Assembly (NCBI GenBank): GCA_019802505.1
Contig: JAFMOC010000071.1
Location: forward strand, 682,001-746,000
Direction of reading: 5' to 3'
DNA: 64,000 nucleotides
Source of the DNA: Corydoras sp. C115
Taxonomy: Eukaryota; Chordata; Actinopteri; Siluriformes; Callichthyidae
The notes beneath the pieces are model-generated. The model was not told the DNA's origin, made no database searches, and was given only the letters and a program-made list of their open reading frames with translations. The position numbers were made by a program, and so were the translations under genes. Of the stretch, positions 10,336 through 22,480 are shown in pieces (position 1 is the first letter of the stretch; each line of letters opens with the position of its first letter).

Positions 10336-12104
10336 TCAAAAAAAAAAATCACAAACTTAAACACATGCAAATATCCAGTTACAAATGTTTAGGTTATACC
10401 TAATTGATTACTATGTAAAAAAAACCCTCTTATTTTTCTTAAGTTTTTATGACATTTTACACCCATGGTTTTAGAATTGACATAAAAAAAACATGTTAGC
10501 TATTTTTTCCACCTTGCTTGTATGTTATAATGTTAGAAAGGAATCACAATCAGTTTAAAAATAATATTTTGGCCCAGCAGAAAAAATGCAGGTCTGAAGG
10601 GAAAGAATAAAATCAGCCACTGTGTTTTAGATGAAAGCTAAAAAAAAAAAAAGACGCTTTTGTCCATGTCTATAGGACTGTACAAGACATTTATTTAGCA
10701 GTTTAGCCTTAATCACAGTGTATATGACGACGATAATGATAAATTGAGTCACACATTTTTAATTCAAATAATAGTTATTTTTATTTAAAAAAAAATTTAC
10801 ACACACACATACACACTTTATAGGAGCAATTTGAATTTGAATACTAGCTGAATTACATTGAATGCATATTTTCCAATGTGGGAGGAAACCAGAGAGCCCG
10901 GAGAAAACCCACGCAGACAGGGAGAACATGGAAACACCACGGGATTTTACCCTGGATCCCAAGTGGTGAGAGACAGACGTGATATTGCGTGAAACAGGCG
11001 ACCCTATTAGACAAACTCTGAATGTAGAATTATATAATTTAAAAACCTAATAAATAATAAAATATTACAGCAAAAACATCACTTTACATTTTGTGAAAGT
11101 CTGGACAACTTTTGCAGAACTTACTTACGCATAGCTCACAATGAAATTTAGAAGTTGTTGGAATTTTTTTTATTTGGGGTAATCATACATGCACAGCTTG
11201 TTCATTTAGAAGTGCTCTAACACATTTAGGTCAGAGGGATTGTGGGAACAGTAGTTGTTTTTGTTGATTCTGAGGTTATCATCAGCCTGTTAAGAGATGG
11301 TTTGACACTTGCCTCTGGTGTTTTCTGGTATTTTCTTTCCCTGTCTGTGCAATACAACGACTTTTACTTGCAGCTACACAATCACAAATCACACAACTGA
11401 TTCACCACCACCAACCAAACCACATTTATTCCCTAAAAAAATCATTGCATATAATTATCTGTTCACTTAATCCATACACAGGTCTTGTTTTAAAACAAAT
11501 CTGCATATTTAATATTAAGTACAGGTGTTAAGTATGTGGTTTGGGTGATCTGCATGTACAATTTGCAATGTTGGCCTTAAAAGACTGAGGCTGTAACTTT
11601 CCACTCTTCTGATTTAATGGCAACAAAAAAACATAAGATGCACCATAACCTGCTGGTAGTTGAAGAGTGGGTGGTGTGCAGTAAGCCACAAGATTGCAGG
11701 CTAAATGAAATAATACAAATTCTACAGTCATAGTGGACCAGGCAATTTCGTGTTAGAAATTATATTTTAAAAATAACCCTAGAGAAAACACACTTGGGCA
11801 TGAAAAGACAAATGCACGCAGGCATCATTCAAAAGCTGATGGCTAACTACTGCCCTGATACAGCAATAGTAAATTCACATATAGGTTTGCTATCTAGTAG
11901 CTACTAATGAGCTCCCATACAATTACAAATGTTTTTTTAGCCTTTCTTTAAACACAGTACATATGGTCTATTTTCACACTGGCATGGAACATCCATCTGC
12001 TCGTCCCAAAAACAAGATGAAGAGCCACCTGATGGTAAGCCCAGGTCCAAGGCATTCTGCGTAGTGCATCTAGTTGCATGTTCTACGATATATATATATA
12101 TACC
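10336..12104. other. AT-rich DNA with one SINE fragment
   Basis: The only repeat I can place is a degraded minus-strand SINE at 10795-10985 (GTGGGAGGAAACCAGAGAGC, GGAGAACATGGAAAC). No gene is supported. Confidence 0.5.
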
Positions 12105-12935
12105 AGGGCCTTGAAAACGGTGGGGGCGTTCTTGAGGCCGAAGGGGACTACACGGTACTCGTAGTGCCCACTGGGGGTGTTGAAGGCCGTCTTCCATTCG
12201 TCCCCTTGCCGGATGCGGACCAGGTGGTAAGCGTTCCGCAGATCCAGCTTGGTGAACACAGTCGCGCGCTGCAGTGATGTTGTTCAGTCCCATGTAGTTT
12301 ATGCAGGGTCGCAACGAACCGTCCTTCTTAGAGACAAAGAAGAAGCCGGCCCCTACGGGGGATGTTGAGGGTCGGATTAACCCTGTGGCAAGGCACTCTG
12401 AGACGAGGTTCTCCATGGCCTCTCAGATCGGGTTGCCAGTTCGTCCCGAACCTGTTCGAGCGCTCACACCAGCCTGAAATTCAACGACAAACTCCGCTAC
12501 CGATCGGGTTCCTTGGCGCACAGCTCAGCTTGGTGAGCAGACAGCTCTCTACATCATCCGTATGGTCCGGCCGGTCAAATACGGAGCAAAAGCGTTCAAT
12601 AAATGTGGCATAGGAGGTGGCGAGTAGAGAGACGGTGCCCTGAGAGGCATCCGCCCATTTCAGCGCACGACCGCGCAGCAGCCCGATAACGAAAGTGATC
12701 TTGTGTGCGTCGGTGGGAAAACATGAGGGGCGGATTCCGTAATATAGTTCACATTGGAAAAAAAATCCTCTGCACTTCTGCAGTCACCGTCATACGGATC
12801 GGGCTGCACCGCGGCTCCAGGCGTAGAGGAGGATGCAAGCAGGGAGGCGAGCACCGTCTGAACTTGGAGCGCCAGACTGCTGACCATGTCCACCAGTTCT
12901 CCCTGGCGGCTAAATTGCCTTTTTGCAGTGTATGA
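12105..12935 (-). pseudogene. Ty3/Gypsy gag-RT fragment, internally deleted
   Basis: On the minus strand 12935-12660 encodes a gag N-terminal region (QGELVDMVSSLALQVQTVLA, then VQPDPYDGDCRSAEDF), followed by more gag (SYATFIERFCSVFDRPDHTD). The sequence then jumps to the start of the RT domain (ENLVSECLATGLIRPSTSP; GAGFFFVSKKDGSLRPCINY), with a frame shift after INYMGLNN. The zinc knuckle, protease, RT core, RNase H and integrase are missing. It is related to, but not the same as, the chromovirus at 35 kb. A short (TA)n tract at about 12089 marks its downstream end. Confidence 0.8.
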
Positions 12936-13303
12936 TTCATTCATTATCTTCCACTTAATCCTCTACTTTGGTTGGGGGTAGGGGTGGGGGTATGTAGGAA
13001 CCCCATGCCTATAGAGGGGAGAACATTTTGGGTGCTAGGCAGATACCCCCATGACAGGGCACCAATCTATCACTGGGCACTCTTACACACACACACACAC
13101 ACACACACTATATGGCGCAATTTAAAGCATTTAATTTGCATTGTTTTTGGACTTTTGGAGGAAACCGGATAACCCGGAAACCCATGCAGACATAGGGAGA
13201 ACAAGGAAACTCCACGCAGACTGGGATTCGACCTGGAATCTCAAGCGCTGAAAGGTGATTGTGCTAACCACTAAGCCAACATGCCAACATGCCACCCTGC
13301 GGT
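12936..13303 (-). mobile_element. Mermaid/V-SINE-like SINE with internal (CA)n
   Basis: Minus-strand copy with the tail at 12940-12975 (ATTCATTCATTATCTTCC), the body block GGAGGAAACCGGATAACCCG and the head CTAACCACTAAGCC. A (CA)n tract at about 13085-13108 expands the body. It abuts the Gypsy fragment. Confidence 0.85.
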
Positions 13304-14400
13304 GTATGATAAATTTAAATTTAATAAATAAAATTAAATTCTAAATTTGTTTAAATCGAAAAATCAACCTATTACGAAACACAGCGTGATGGTAAAACGT
13401 GAAAATGTAGGACCACATAAGGAAGAACCACAAGAGACATATAATATTGTTAATAAGTTTATTATATTACATCACTACATACTATGTATAGCAGGTGTCA
13501 GTACACTTATTACTGCATGAGCGCTAAGCAGATGCACCCTACACAAAAAAAAGGAAAAAGAAAAGGCAAAAAGATGTATAATAACCTAAACAGCAGCTAC
13601 CCTGACCATGCTGAGACACTGGGGTCCTACCTGGCCCCTACAATAAAGCGCTGCAATGAGCAGGTAGAAAGCACAGATTAGCACCACCTGGGCATGCATA
13701 CCACTTGCTCTTCTGTTCTGCAAAAGCAGCATGATTTACTGCTCTGCGCCATCAGTGACCGCCAATAATCGCATTGGCGCCCCAGATGCCTGACCGCCAA
13801 CACAGTCGAAAAGAATGTGAAAAAATAAGCGCAAAGAGTCAATTTGACATGCCAAGCTGTACCATGCACCATAATCATACGTGAGAGATCAACACTTTTG
13901 CAAATAATGTTTCTCAAAACAATTGAAATTTCTCAACAATGGAACCTGAGCAGCGGTGAACACATCCAAGGTGTAGGATACAGGTAACTGTGCCATGAAA
14001 TAGCAATCCACCAAAGTCAGACCGCAATTAAATCTTATAGGGAATGACACGTTAACTGGTTAGCTACCTGTTACAATAGAAAAGACACATTGACGTACCC
14101 TAAATCAAGGTGAGGAGTGCGTAGTTGATGACGTAGTTGTAAAAAAGATCTCTAAAACTGTGCCCTAAAATTTTTGTACTTTTTTCAGTTAATCAAAAGG
14201 AGAATGACATTTTTGTTTTTACTGCATTTGAAAATGTGTAAAGTGCAAAATGCTGTAAGGACTTTGTACTGATACTGCACATTTTTGTAAAATACAAGGT
14301 TATAAAATGCATGTTTGAGCTGAAGGAAATTTACAAAGTGCACTAATGGTTTAATTGCAGAAGATCCCTGGGAATATAACGCACTCACTCACAAGGTTGG

Positions 14401-14436
<36 letters not shown>

Positions 14437-14474
14437 TTAATTGCAGAAGATCCCTGGGAATATAACACACTCAC
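13304..14474. other. Intergenic DNA, (TA)n at 14402-14432
   Basis: There is no recognised gene. A moderately GC-rich stretch at 13590-13900 has no coding resemblance I can name. A 38-bp segment around the (TA)n (TTAATTGCAGAAGATCCCTG at 14350 and again at 14438) is duplicated on both sides. Confidence 0.45.
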
Positions 14475-15295
14475 TCACAAGTTTAGTCATTTAGCATTTA
14501 TCCAAAGCGACTTACAAATGAGAACATTACAAGTCAGAAGTTATGGAGAAAACCAACTATACTGTAAATTCATCAAACCTGATTGTTATTTGATGCTGCG
14601 CCCCACCCCCTTTTTTTTTTCTACAACAGGTATTTGTTAAAGAGATGAATCTTCAGTAGTTTCTTAAAACTGCTTATTGATTCTGTCTTACGGCCTTACA
14701 GACAGAGTTGGGAAGATCGTTCCACCATTTTGCAGTGGTGAACGCCATGGAGTGAGAATTAGCTCTTCGGTGAAATGGAACCGACAGACGACGATCATCA
14801 CTGGAGCGAAGTGAATGAGTCGGAGTGTATTTTGAAAAGATAGAGTGAAGGTAGGAGGGGGAAGATCCAGAAATGGTTCTGTAGGCCAGAGTCAGTGACT
14901 TGTACTGAATGCGAGCAGCTACAGGGAGCCAATGGAGGGAAATGAGTAATGGAGTGACATAAGTTCACTTGGGCTGGTTAAACACAAGTCGGGCTGCAGA
15001 GTTTTGAATTAGTTGAGGTCTGATTGTGGAAGCTGGGATACCGGCAAGTAGCGCATTGCTATAATCAAGCCGGGATAGGATTAGGGCTTGAACAAGCAGT
15101 TGGGTAGCATGTTCAGTCAAGAATGGTCTGATCTTCCTTATGTTGTAAAGAAGGAATCTGCAGGAACGGGCGGTTTTGATAACATGATCAGTGAGTTTAA
15201 GGTGGGAGTCTATTGTGAAACCAAGGTTCCGGACCGAATTGGTTGGGGAGATTGTGGAGCCGTCAATTTGGAAGGTCAGGTCGTGATGGATCGAG
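14475..15295 (-). pseudogene. L2-group LINE, 5'-truncated
   Basis: In minus orientation the copy begins at the (TA)n/(TG)n block and encodes the RT thumb region (VRNLGFTIDSHLKLTDHV, RSCRFLLYNIRKIRPFLT, LSRLDYSNALLAGIP, LIQNSAARLVFNQP). It runs to the 3' tail at about 14480-14530 (TTATCCAAAGCGACTTACAA on the plus strand). The RT catalytic FADD motif is absent. Several frame changes follow the NSAARL block. Confidence 0.8.
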
Positions 15296-15495
<200 letters not shown>

Positions 15496-15555
15496 CCAAT
15501 CTTGTGAGTGAGTGTGTTATATTCCTAGGAATCTTCTGCAATTAAACCATTAGCA

Positions 15556-15664
15556 CACACACTCTTTACAGGGCAATTTGGAGAATTCAATTGACTTCAT
15601 CCATGTTTTTGGACTGTGGGAGGAAACCGAAGAACCCGGAGGAAACCCATGCGGATACAGCTGA
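15556..15664 (-). mobile_element. SINE body fragment
   Basis: Only the middle of the element remains (CAGGGCAATTTGGAGAATTC through GGAGGAAACCCATGCGG). Head and tail are missing. Confidence 0.75.
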
Positions 15665-17945
15665 ACAAGTGCTCAGTTGAGTGTTTAAAAATTCACAGAA
15701 TTGAGGTGGGATAAGGAAATGAGTAAAAATAAGAAAAAAAGTGCAGGAGAAAGAGTATGAATAGAGGGCCACATGCTGTATAAAATTTGCAGTAAGAATG
15801 TACAAAAAAAATCATTTTACATGGTACACATTTATGATTGCCATTTATAATTCAATTTCCACTAAGAATTTCACATAACATCTGTAATGTCTGAAGGAGA
15901 GAAAAAAGATGAATCAGGGAGAACTAAGATTGATGGCATGACCTTTAATGAGCTGGTCTGTGATTTCTGCAGTTTTATTATTATTGCAGCAGCACTCTTT
16001 TCATTCCTACAATAGATGTTACAAAACTGAAAGAAATTGCAGATAAATTACAAAAAAAAAAAAGTTTAATAATGTTCTAATCTGCTTAGATTTTTATTTG
16101 GTAACACTTTCTAATAATCTGGTACTGGTAAATCATTATATATAGTATGTATTCATAAAGCTTTATGAAGTATTAATAATGCTTTATAACATTCATCATA
16201 AGCCTTTGCTAATGTACATAGATGTTTAATGTAAAATAATAATAACTTTTGTAAAAAACTGTCTTGTCTGTGAATCAATTACCACTATCCATTTATCATA
16301 TTACTCTAATTCACTTTTATTCTAAAATTACATAAATGGGTGTTGATAGACATAAAATATTAGCTTAGAAAAAACTGAGCAGCTGAAACTGTGATTTTGA
16401 ATAAACACCAAATTCAAAGTGATTTACTTGAGAGCTAAGTGAAACAAAAAGGTCATAAAGAGTCTGACATCTAAATTAGTTGCAGATATCCTTTCAGCTG
16501 AGCATTACAGAAATCAAATGCCACCATCCTGTTTAAAATAGGGCAGCATACTCATTTAGTGCTTTGAACCTCAATAAAATGCACTTTATGCAAGCTTTTT
16601 AGTATCGCCTCAGCATTACAGGTTAAATATGACTTCCAAAAGTCATATTTCTATAGTTCTCATTAACTTATGTTCCTATAGTGCTTTATGGTTCTGTATT
16701 TTAAAAAGGACAAGACGTTATCTAAGTTCTATACTGGGGATCGACTCACAATCCCATGAAACAAAAAATTACATTAAATGTATATAATAATGCTTGTAGT
16801 TTAAACATAATCTGCTTCAGCATGATCAGCTTAATTAATTTTGATAAACCAATTATATTATTTTTAGTGAGCTTTCTCACTTCTTTCTTTTAGCTTACTC
16901 ATTGAAGCTGTACTGCTTACAAACAAAACTTTTCAGTTGTGGAAAATTCCCGGCATGATGAATTGCTTTTTTGTTCTGGCAATATGTCCTGAAAACATGG
17001 TTATTATTTTTTTCTCTCTTCAAATTCAGGAAGAAAAATATTCACCGGCCACTTATTTAGGATTTACCGGTACTTGTCTTTTTTTTTTGTATAGCTACAG
17101 ACACATCAGTTATATTTCTGCATACTTTACTAGTCCATTTTAATCTGTTGTTTAATTATTAGGACCACAAGAGAGCAGTACATACTGTAGCCTTCTCAGC
17201 GCACTATTGTGACTATGTATGTGACTATGTGTGGGGTGTAACGGTACACAAAAGTCATGATTGGCATGGTATGGACCCTAACGTTCGGTGCGGTACAGTG
17301 TGTGTGACTGGTGGAGTTCGGGGTTTTGGAGCATCAGATTTTTTTAACTGTCTAGCACTTTTATTAAATGCTTGAAACCAAGGTTCCTCAACATTTGGAG
17401 CATATACGTATATGCTGTATATGCATATACATACATATACATATAAGTGGATCACTTTTCTCAGCCTCATTGTATTGCAATCTCTTCATTATAAGTTTTA
17501 TTTGCAGTAATGCTCTACTACAGTTTGGACACTTAATTCCAGCTTCAACAAACCAACTGTTTACTGTATAAGACCAAGCTTTTGCTCAGCATGTTGTGAA
17601 TAAAACCAAGCATGAAAAATACACTAGCTGAGTTTATGTATCTTTCCAAAGTTCTCTTTTGCTGGCTGAACTGGAGTTGCGGCATATTGCACTATATAAG
17701 TTACTAAATTTTGGTAGGTTTAAAAGTGTTCGATAGCTTATGAAGTGTTTGTATGAGTGTGGGAAGGTTTTATGAAATAAATAAAAAAATAAAAGAATAA
17801 CGCACTACATCGCGGGTCTCTGGAATGTAAACACCGTGAAAGGTACTACTGTACATGCTCATTGCTTCAGTAATGTATTTGTTCTGTCTAATTTCCCATC
17901 TTGGAAGTGGAGGATTAAGCACACATAAAAAAGTGCTCAAAAAAT
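15665..17945. other. AT-rich DNA with possible transposon scraps
   Basis: Around 16100-16250 there is TAACACTTTCTAATAATC and a run of TTTATAA-type motifs, like the MITE family at 40.36 kb. At 17230-17345 a segment with GTGTAACGGTACACAAAAGT and GTTCGGTGCGGTACAG resembles the end of a common fish DNA transposon. No gene is seen. Confidence 0.4.
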
Positions 17946-18115
17946 TGCTTAATGGTTAGCAAATTTGCCTCTCAGCCCAGGGGATCCAGCTTTGAATCCC
18001 AATCTTCGTGGAATTTCCATGTTCTCCTCGTGTCCGCATGGGAGAATGGTTCTGCTGTTCTCCAGTTTCCACAGTCCAAAAACATGGTAAATTGAATACT
18101 ATAAATTGTCAAAGT
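17946..18115 (+). mobile_element. SINE 5' fragment, diverged
   Basis: The head AATGGTTAGCAAATTTGCC, B-box-like TTTGAATCCC and body CAGTCCAAAAACATGG are recognisable. The 3' half is absent. Confidence 0.7.
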
Positions 18116-18258
18116 GTTTATAATGGATTATGATCCACCAGAATCATAAAAAAGTGTTAATGTATTTTGTTCTTGCAGATGCTATTCATGTGAAAAATGG
18201 CACACTGTGTTTTTTCTTAGTTCACTTTAAGCCGTTGGAGTTTCTCTACTGCTTACAT

Positions 18259-18305
<47 letters not shown>

Positions 18306-19440
18306 TCTTATAGTCATCTTTGCAGTGTTCAAGTCTTCACCAGGGCAAAACCTTCAGTCAAGTACAAACGTTCTGTCTTTTTTCACATCCTGTTTTTTAT
18401 ATTCCCATTCCTCCAAAGCCTCGGTATATAACCTTGGGCATGTGAAAATGCCTTTGCTAAGCTTTTGAAATATACATTTTCTACAATATAATTTCCAAAA
18501 TAACTTTTAGCAGCATGTGATCCTTGCAAACTGGGTTTACTACTTTCACTTGCATGAAAATCATGAATTTAGTGACTCTTCAAGGAAAAGCAAACACAAC
18601 AGCATGAACAGTGGGGCTTGACAGGCACTCTCAATCAGCCCCCTGAACAAAGGTTTTACTCTCGAACACAAAACAAATAACCAGTTTCAGGAACTGTTCC
18701 AGTATGTAGCACTGAGAAACAGCCAAGGAAATGCATTATGTCTGCTGATGCAGAAGGATAAAAGAGGCTGCTAGTAAATTTTCTCACTTTTCGAAGAAAG
18801 CATAGTTTTGCAAGAAATTTCCAAGGACACATTACTGACTCACTTGGGCTTGATAACATGTATGTGTGGTATTCCAAATTTCATCAAAGTCATCTCTGCT
18901 TTCATGGCCAACGTCCTCCATATGACTACCCTGAGGAAAGCCTTTTTGATCTCTTAACTCCTTTCCAATCTAATGAGTCACAAATTTCAGAACTACCCAA
19001 AGGCACTTTATGTTTTTCTTTTTTGGTGACTGCAATGCATTCCCTGGAGAGGCAGCTTTATACAGTGCTGATTTCTTTATTATCAATCCTGACTTTATCA
19101 GCAATGTAGCAGACTTGGAATACAGCCACAGTGTGTGACATCTATCTCTAGGGTGTTCATGTTTGTCAACACCAAGACTCCTATACTGCAAACACTATAA
19201 TAACAGTCTTTTTTTAAGCATAGGTCTTTTGAAAACCACAGATCTGTTGTTTATTGTAAATGCCCTTCCCGTGTAGACAAAATGTACATTTATACTTCTA
19301 ACATACAGCTATTCTTTTTAACTTTTGTTTAATGACAACTGTCAACCGCTACAATGTTATAAATTCTATAGCAAAATAGGAACAATTTATTAAATGTTTA
19401 CATTTAATTTATTATTTTTTATTATTATTTTTTTTTTACA
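18116..19440. other. Intergenic DNA with (CA)n at 18260-18304
   Basis: A (CA)n microsatellite is followed by unique sequence. The stretch 18650-19100 is less AT-rich but shows no frame that I recognise. Confidence 0.5.
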
Positions 19441-19453
19441 AATTATCTAAGAC

Positions 19454-19802
19454 GGCGGCACGGTGGCTTAGTGGTTAGCACGTTCGCCTCTCAGCGCTGG
19501 GGATTCCCGATTCGAATCCCCATCTGGGTGGAGTTTCCATGTTCTCCCCGAGTCTGCGTGGGTTTCCTCCGGGTTCTCCTGTTTCCTCCCACAGTCCAAA
19601 AACATGGATCAAGTCAATTGAATTCTCAAAATTGCCCAATATAGAGTGTGTCTGTGTGAGTGAGTGTGTGCCCAGCGATGGATTGGCGCCCTGTCCTGGG
19701 TCTATCTGCCCAGCGCCCGAGATGTTCTCCCCTGGATGGGCATGGGCAACCCCACCGCGACCCTAATAGAGGATAAAGCGGGAGATAATGAATGAATGAA
19801 TG
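19454..19802 (+). mobile_element. Full-length SINE with 13-bp TSD
   Basis: This is a reference copy: GGCGGCACGGTGGCTTAGTG head, B box TTCGAATCCC, body AGTCCAAAAACATGGATC, tail ATAGAGGATAAAGCGGGAGA followed by (AATG)n. The target duplication AATTATCTAAGAC is at 19441-19453 and 19803-19815. The clean duplication and intact RNA polymerase III promoter boxes suggest a fairly recent insertion. Confidence 0.95.
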
Positions 19803-19815
19803 AATTATCTAAGAC

Positions 19816-20785
19816 CATAGGATTTTTTTTTGTCTATTCTGCTTCCAAGCTAAAAATAAATCCACTGCATGAGGACTACTAACCCTAAAATTCTGGGGAC
19901 AGAGGTCAGGAATTTGCCATATATTTATCTCACTGAAGACAGGAGGATAAAGGCGACAGAAAGAGGTTGTGGAAAACAGAGAGAAGAAAAAAAAAACAAC
20001 AACTACAAGGATTGATGTGAAGAAGAGGGCAGGTTTCAATTTATTCCCCAACAACACGGATGAATTCTTTCCAATTTCCAGATAATATTGCTTTCCTGCA
20101 CGCCTGAACTTCACTACCAGGCTAAAGCCCTATGCGGAAAAAATCCCACCAGAAATCTGTCAGTGAGAGCTGCATGAGGAACAAGAGAAGAAAGGTGTAT
20201 GAAAAGAAAAAGCAATATGAAAGACAACAAAAACAGTGTCGATCATCTCTAAAAACAAGTGTCAAACACGGACTGAAAGAGTTTAATTTTGACGTTTGTC
20301 TGGCTTTTAAAAACACTCTCAGCATTATGTGGTGTAGAATAGAAGAAAGGGAAGGAGCCAGTGGGAAAACTGTTCCATTTGACAAATCTTACTGCAGTGT
20401 TTGTTAAGCGGCCTTGGACTAAATCTTATAAGACTGTTTCGTGTAACCACACTATTTTTCTTTCAATTTCAGTATGTGAAGTGACAACTGAGCCTTTGCC
20501 ACAAAAATAAAAAAGACTTATTTAAAAAGTACAAAACCAGTTTGCTCCTTTTGATTTCAAAAACAAAGTCTTAGAAGAAAGCAGAGGGCACAGAGGTTCG
20601 TGCCTCTGTCTCACTGCAAGAAGGCTCTGATTCCTGATTATGGTGAACACGAGTTTTAAGGAGTCTGCATTCCCTCTTTGGACATGTGTGGCTGTACTCC
20701 GGTTTTCCACATTCCAAAGACATGATGATAAATTATCATACTAAATATTACCATTAGCATTACTGGATAAAACTGCTTTTTGTGA
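19816..20785. other. Intergenic DNA
   Basis: No recognised gene. A decayed plus-strand SINE body may lie at 20630-20735 (ACTCCGGTTTTCCACATTCC). Confidence 0.45.
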
Positions 20786-21022
20786 GTGCCAGCTATCCTG
20801 AGGGAAACTTCAGAGGGAACTAGCTACTAGATGGTTCGACTTGTCTTTCGCCCCTATACCCATCTCGGACGACCGATTTGCACGTCAGGACCGCTGAGGG
20901 CCTCCACCAGAGTTTCCTCTGGCTTTGCCCTGCCCGGGCATAGTTCACCATCTTTCGGGTGCCATCACGCGCGCTCTATCTCCACCTCGTTGGTGGGGTG
21001 GCCGAGGCAGGCCGTTGTGGGG
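20786..21022 (-). pseudogene. 28S rRNA fragment (dispersed)
   Basis: On the minus strand the sequence reads as a 28S rRNA segment from the first third of the molecule. ACCATCTAGTAGCTAGTTCC and AGGATAGCTGGCACTC are at the 3' side, with CGACCGAAGTCGT-free but otherwise conserved stretches such as GACGTGCAAATCGGTCGTCC and AAAGATGGTGAACTATGCCC. The match is close over about 200 nt and becomes poor toward 21022. It lacks flanking rDNA and sits in AT-rich DNA, so it is a dispersed pseudogene piece and not part of an rDNA unit. I recognise it from memory of the conserved core; an alignment was not possible. Confidence 0.85.
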
Positions 21023-21429
21023 ATGTAACTTGCCCCATGTTTATATTAACATTAAACAATTAAGTAAACAAATTGAAAAAAAAAAATTCCCACATTTACA
21101 GTATCAGTCAAAAGTTTAGACACACCTCGTTTTTGCTCTATTTATTGCCAACTTTATCAGTTCTACTTACCATAAAGAGAGCCTTAATAGTTCTACAATT
21201 ACAGACTGTAGTTCATCTGTTTGTGGACTACAGTATATAGTGTGTTAGTCATCTATTATTTAATGATTGGGACCCCAAGTACTACCACCAAGTAGGGGTA
21301 ATTTGGTTAGTGCTTTATTTTCATTCTGCCAGTGTCACTGGAGTGTTTAAATGAAACTACAGCAGCACTTCTGCATTAAAACCCCCTCATGATTACCGCA
21401 TCATTGTCAGTTGACTGTTTTTTTGGTCA

Positions 21430-21708
21430 GCACTAGGGATTCCCAGTTCGAATCCCCATCTGGGTGGAGTTTCCATGTTCTCCCCGTGTCTGCGTGGGTT
21501 TCCTCCGGGTTCTCCGATTTCCTCCCACAGTCTAAAAACATGGATCAAGTCAATTGAGTTCTCCAAATTGCCCCATGTAGAGTGTGTGTGTGTGAGTGTG
21601 TGTGTGAGTGAGTGTGTGCCCAGCGATAGGTTGGCGCCCTGTCCTGGGTGTGTCTACCCAGCGCCCGAAACGTTCTCCCCTGGATGGGCATGGGGATTCC
21701 CACCGCAA
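21430..21708 (+). mobile_element. SINE copy, arm 1 of inverted pair
   Basis: Plus-strand SINE lacking the first part of the head. It has CAGTTCGAATCCCCATCTGG, the body and CCTGGATGGGCATGGGGATT, and stops before the tail. Confidence 0.85.
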
Positions 21709-21748
21709 AAATTCCATCAAAAATTCCTTTCCTATTGCCATCAAATCA

Positions 21749-21880
21749 TTCATTCATTCATTATCTCCCGCTTTATCCTCTATTAGGGTCGCGGTGGGGT
21801 TCCCCATGCCCATCCAGGGAAGAACGTCTTGGGCGCTGGGCAGAAAGACCCAGGACAGGGCGCCAATCCATCACTGTGAA
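21749..21880 (-). mobile_element. SINE 3' fragment, arm 2 of inverted pair
   Basis: Minus-strand SINE 3' part (ATTCATTATCTCCCGCTTTA through ACAGGGCGCCAATCCATC), only about 40 bp from the preceding plus-strand copy. The shared portion gives a near-perfect inverted repeat of about 85 bp or more. Confidence 0.85.
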
Positions 21881-22204
21881 GATTAATCAAATAAACAATT
21901 TGATCTACATTTATTTTATGCTACCGGGACTGCAGAAATTATAGTGAAGACCTCAGGCAGATTTATTTAACTCTGGCGACAAAGATGGCTGAAATGTGAT
22001 TGGTTAAATGCTTTAATCTGAAAATACACATCTGGAAGCAGTGCATGAGGGAAAGCTATGAAAGTAAGCTGACAGACCATTTGGAATTATTTAATAAGTA
22101 TTTATGAACAAAATAAAATTAACATCAATCTATAATTAAGTGTTTTTTTCATGCCAGCAAAGAAGGCCTTGCAGGCCCTGATGACCCACTGATAAACCGA
22201 TAAA

Positions 22205-22480
22205 ATCATGTACCTAGCAATGCATAATATGTTACCAAATATGTGGGATCAGTTTAGAGATGGACTATTTCTCTTTGAGCATGACTTGCACAAATCATGG
22301 ACAATAAATGCATTGGTGGTTGAGTTTAGTTTAACAGAACTGCCCTGCAATGAACCCCAACCTAAACTCTATCAAACACCTAATGTAGAATGATGATTGT
22401 GAGTCAGATTTTTCTGTGTTTAAGCTTCTTAGCTCACAGAAATTCCCACAAGCATGTCACAGTGCATGTTATCCTGGAAG
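22205..22480 (+). pseudogene. Tc1-like transposase remnant (tentative)
   Basis: The run CCCCAACCTAAACTCTATCA followed by AACACCT matches the nucleotide pattern coding for the SPDLNPIEHLW region of Tc1-like transposases. Downstream CACAGAAATTCCCACAAGCA fits the same family. The reading frame is destroyed and the terminal repeats are not found. Confidence 0.4.

Noticed and set aside
12971..14390. Several 60-80 residue frames as small genes
   Set aside because: They fall in SINE or AT-rich sequence and show no recognisable domain.
19441..19815. Possible tRNA gene
   Set aside because: A- and B-box sequences are present, but they are the tRNA-derived head of the SINE, with a SINE body, tail and target duplication.
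20132..20407. Lys/Arg-rich 91-residue frame as a small gene
   Set aside because: No start context, homologous motif or splice structure; composition follows the purine-rich DNA.
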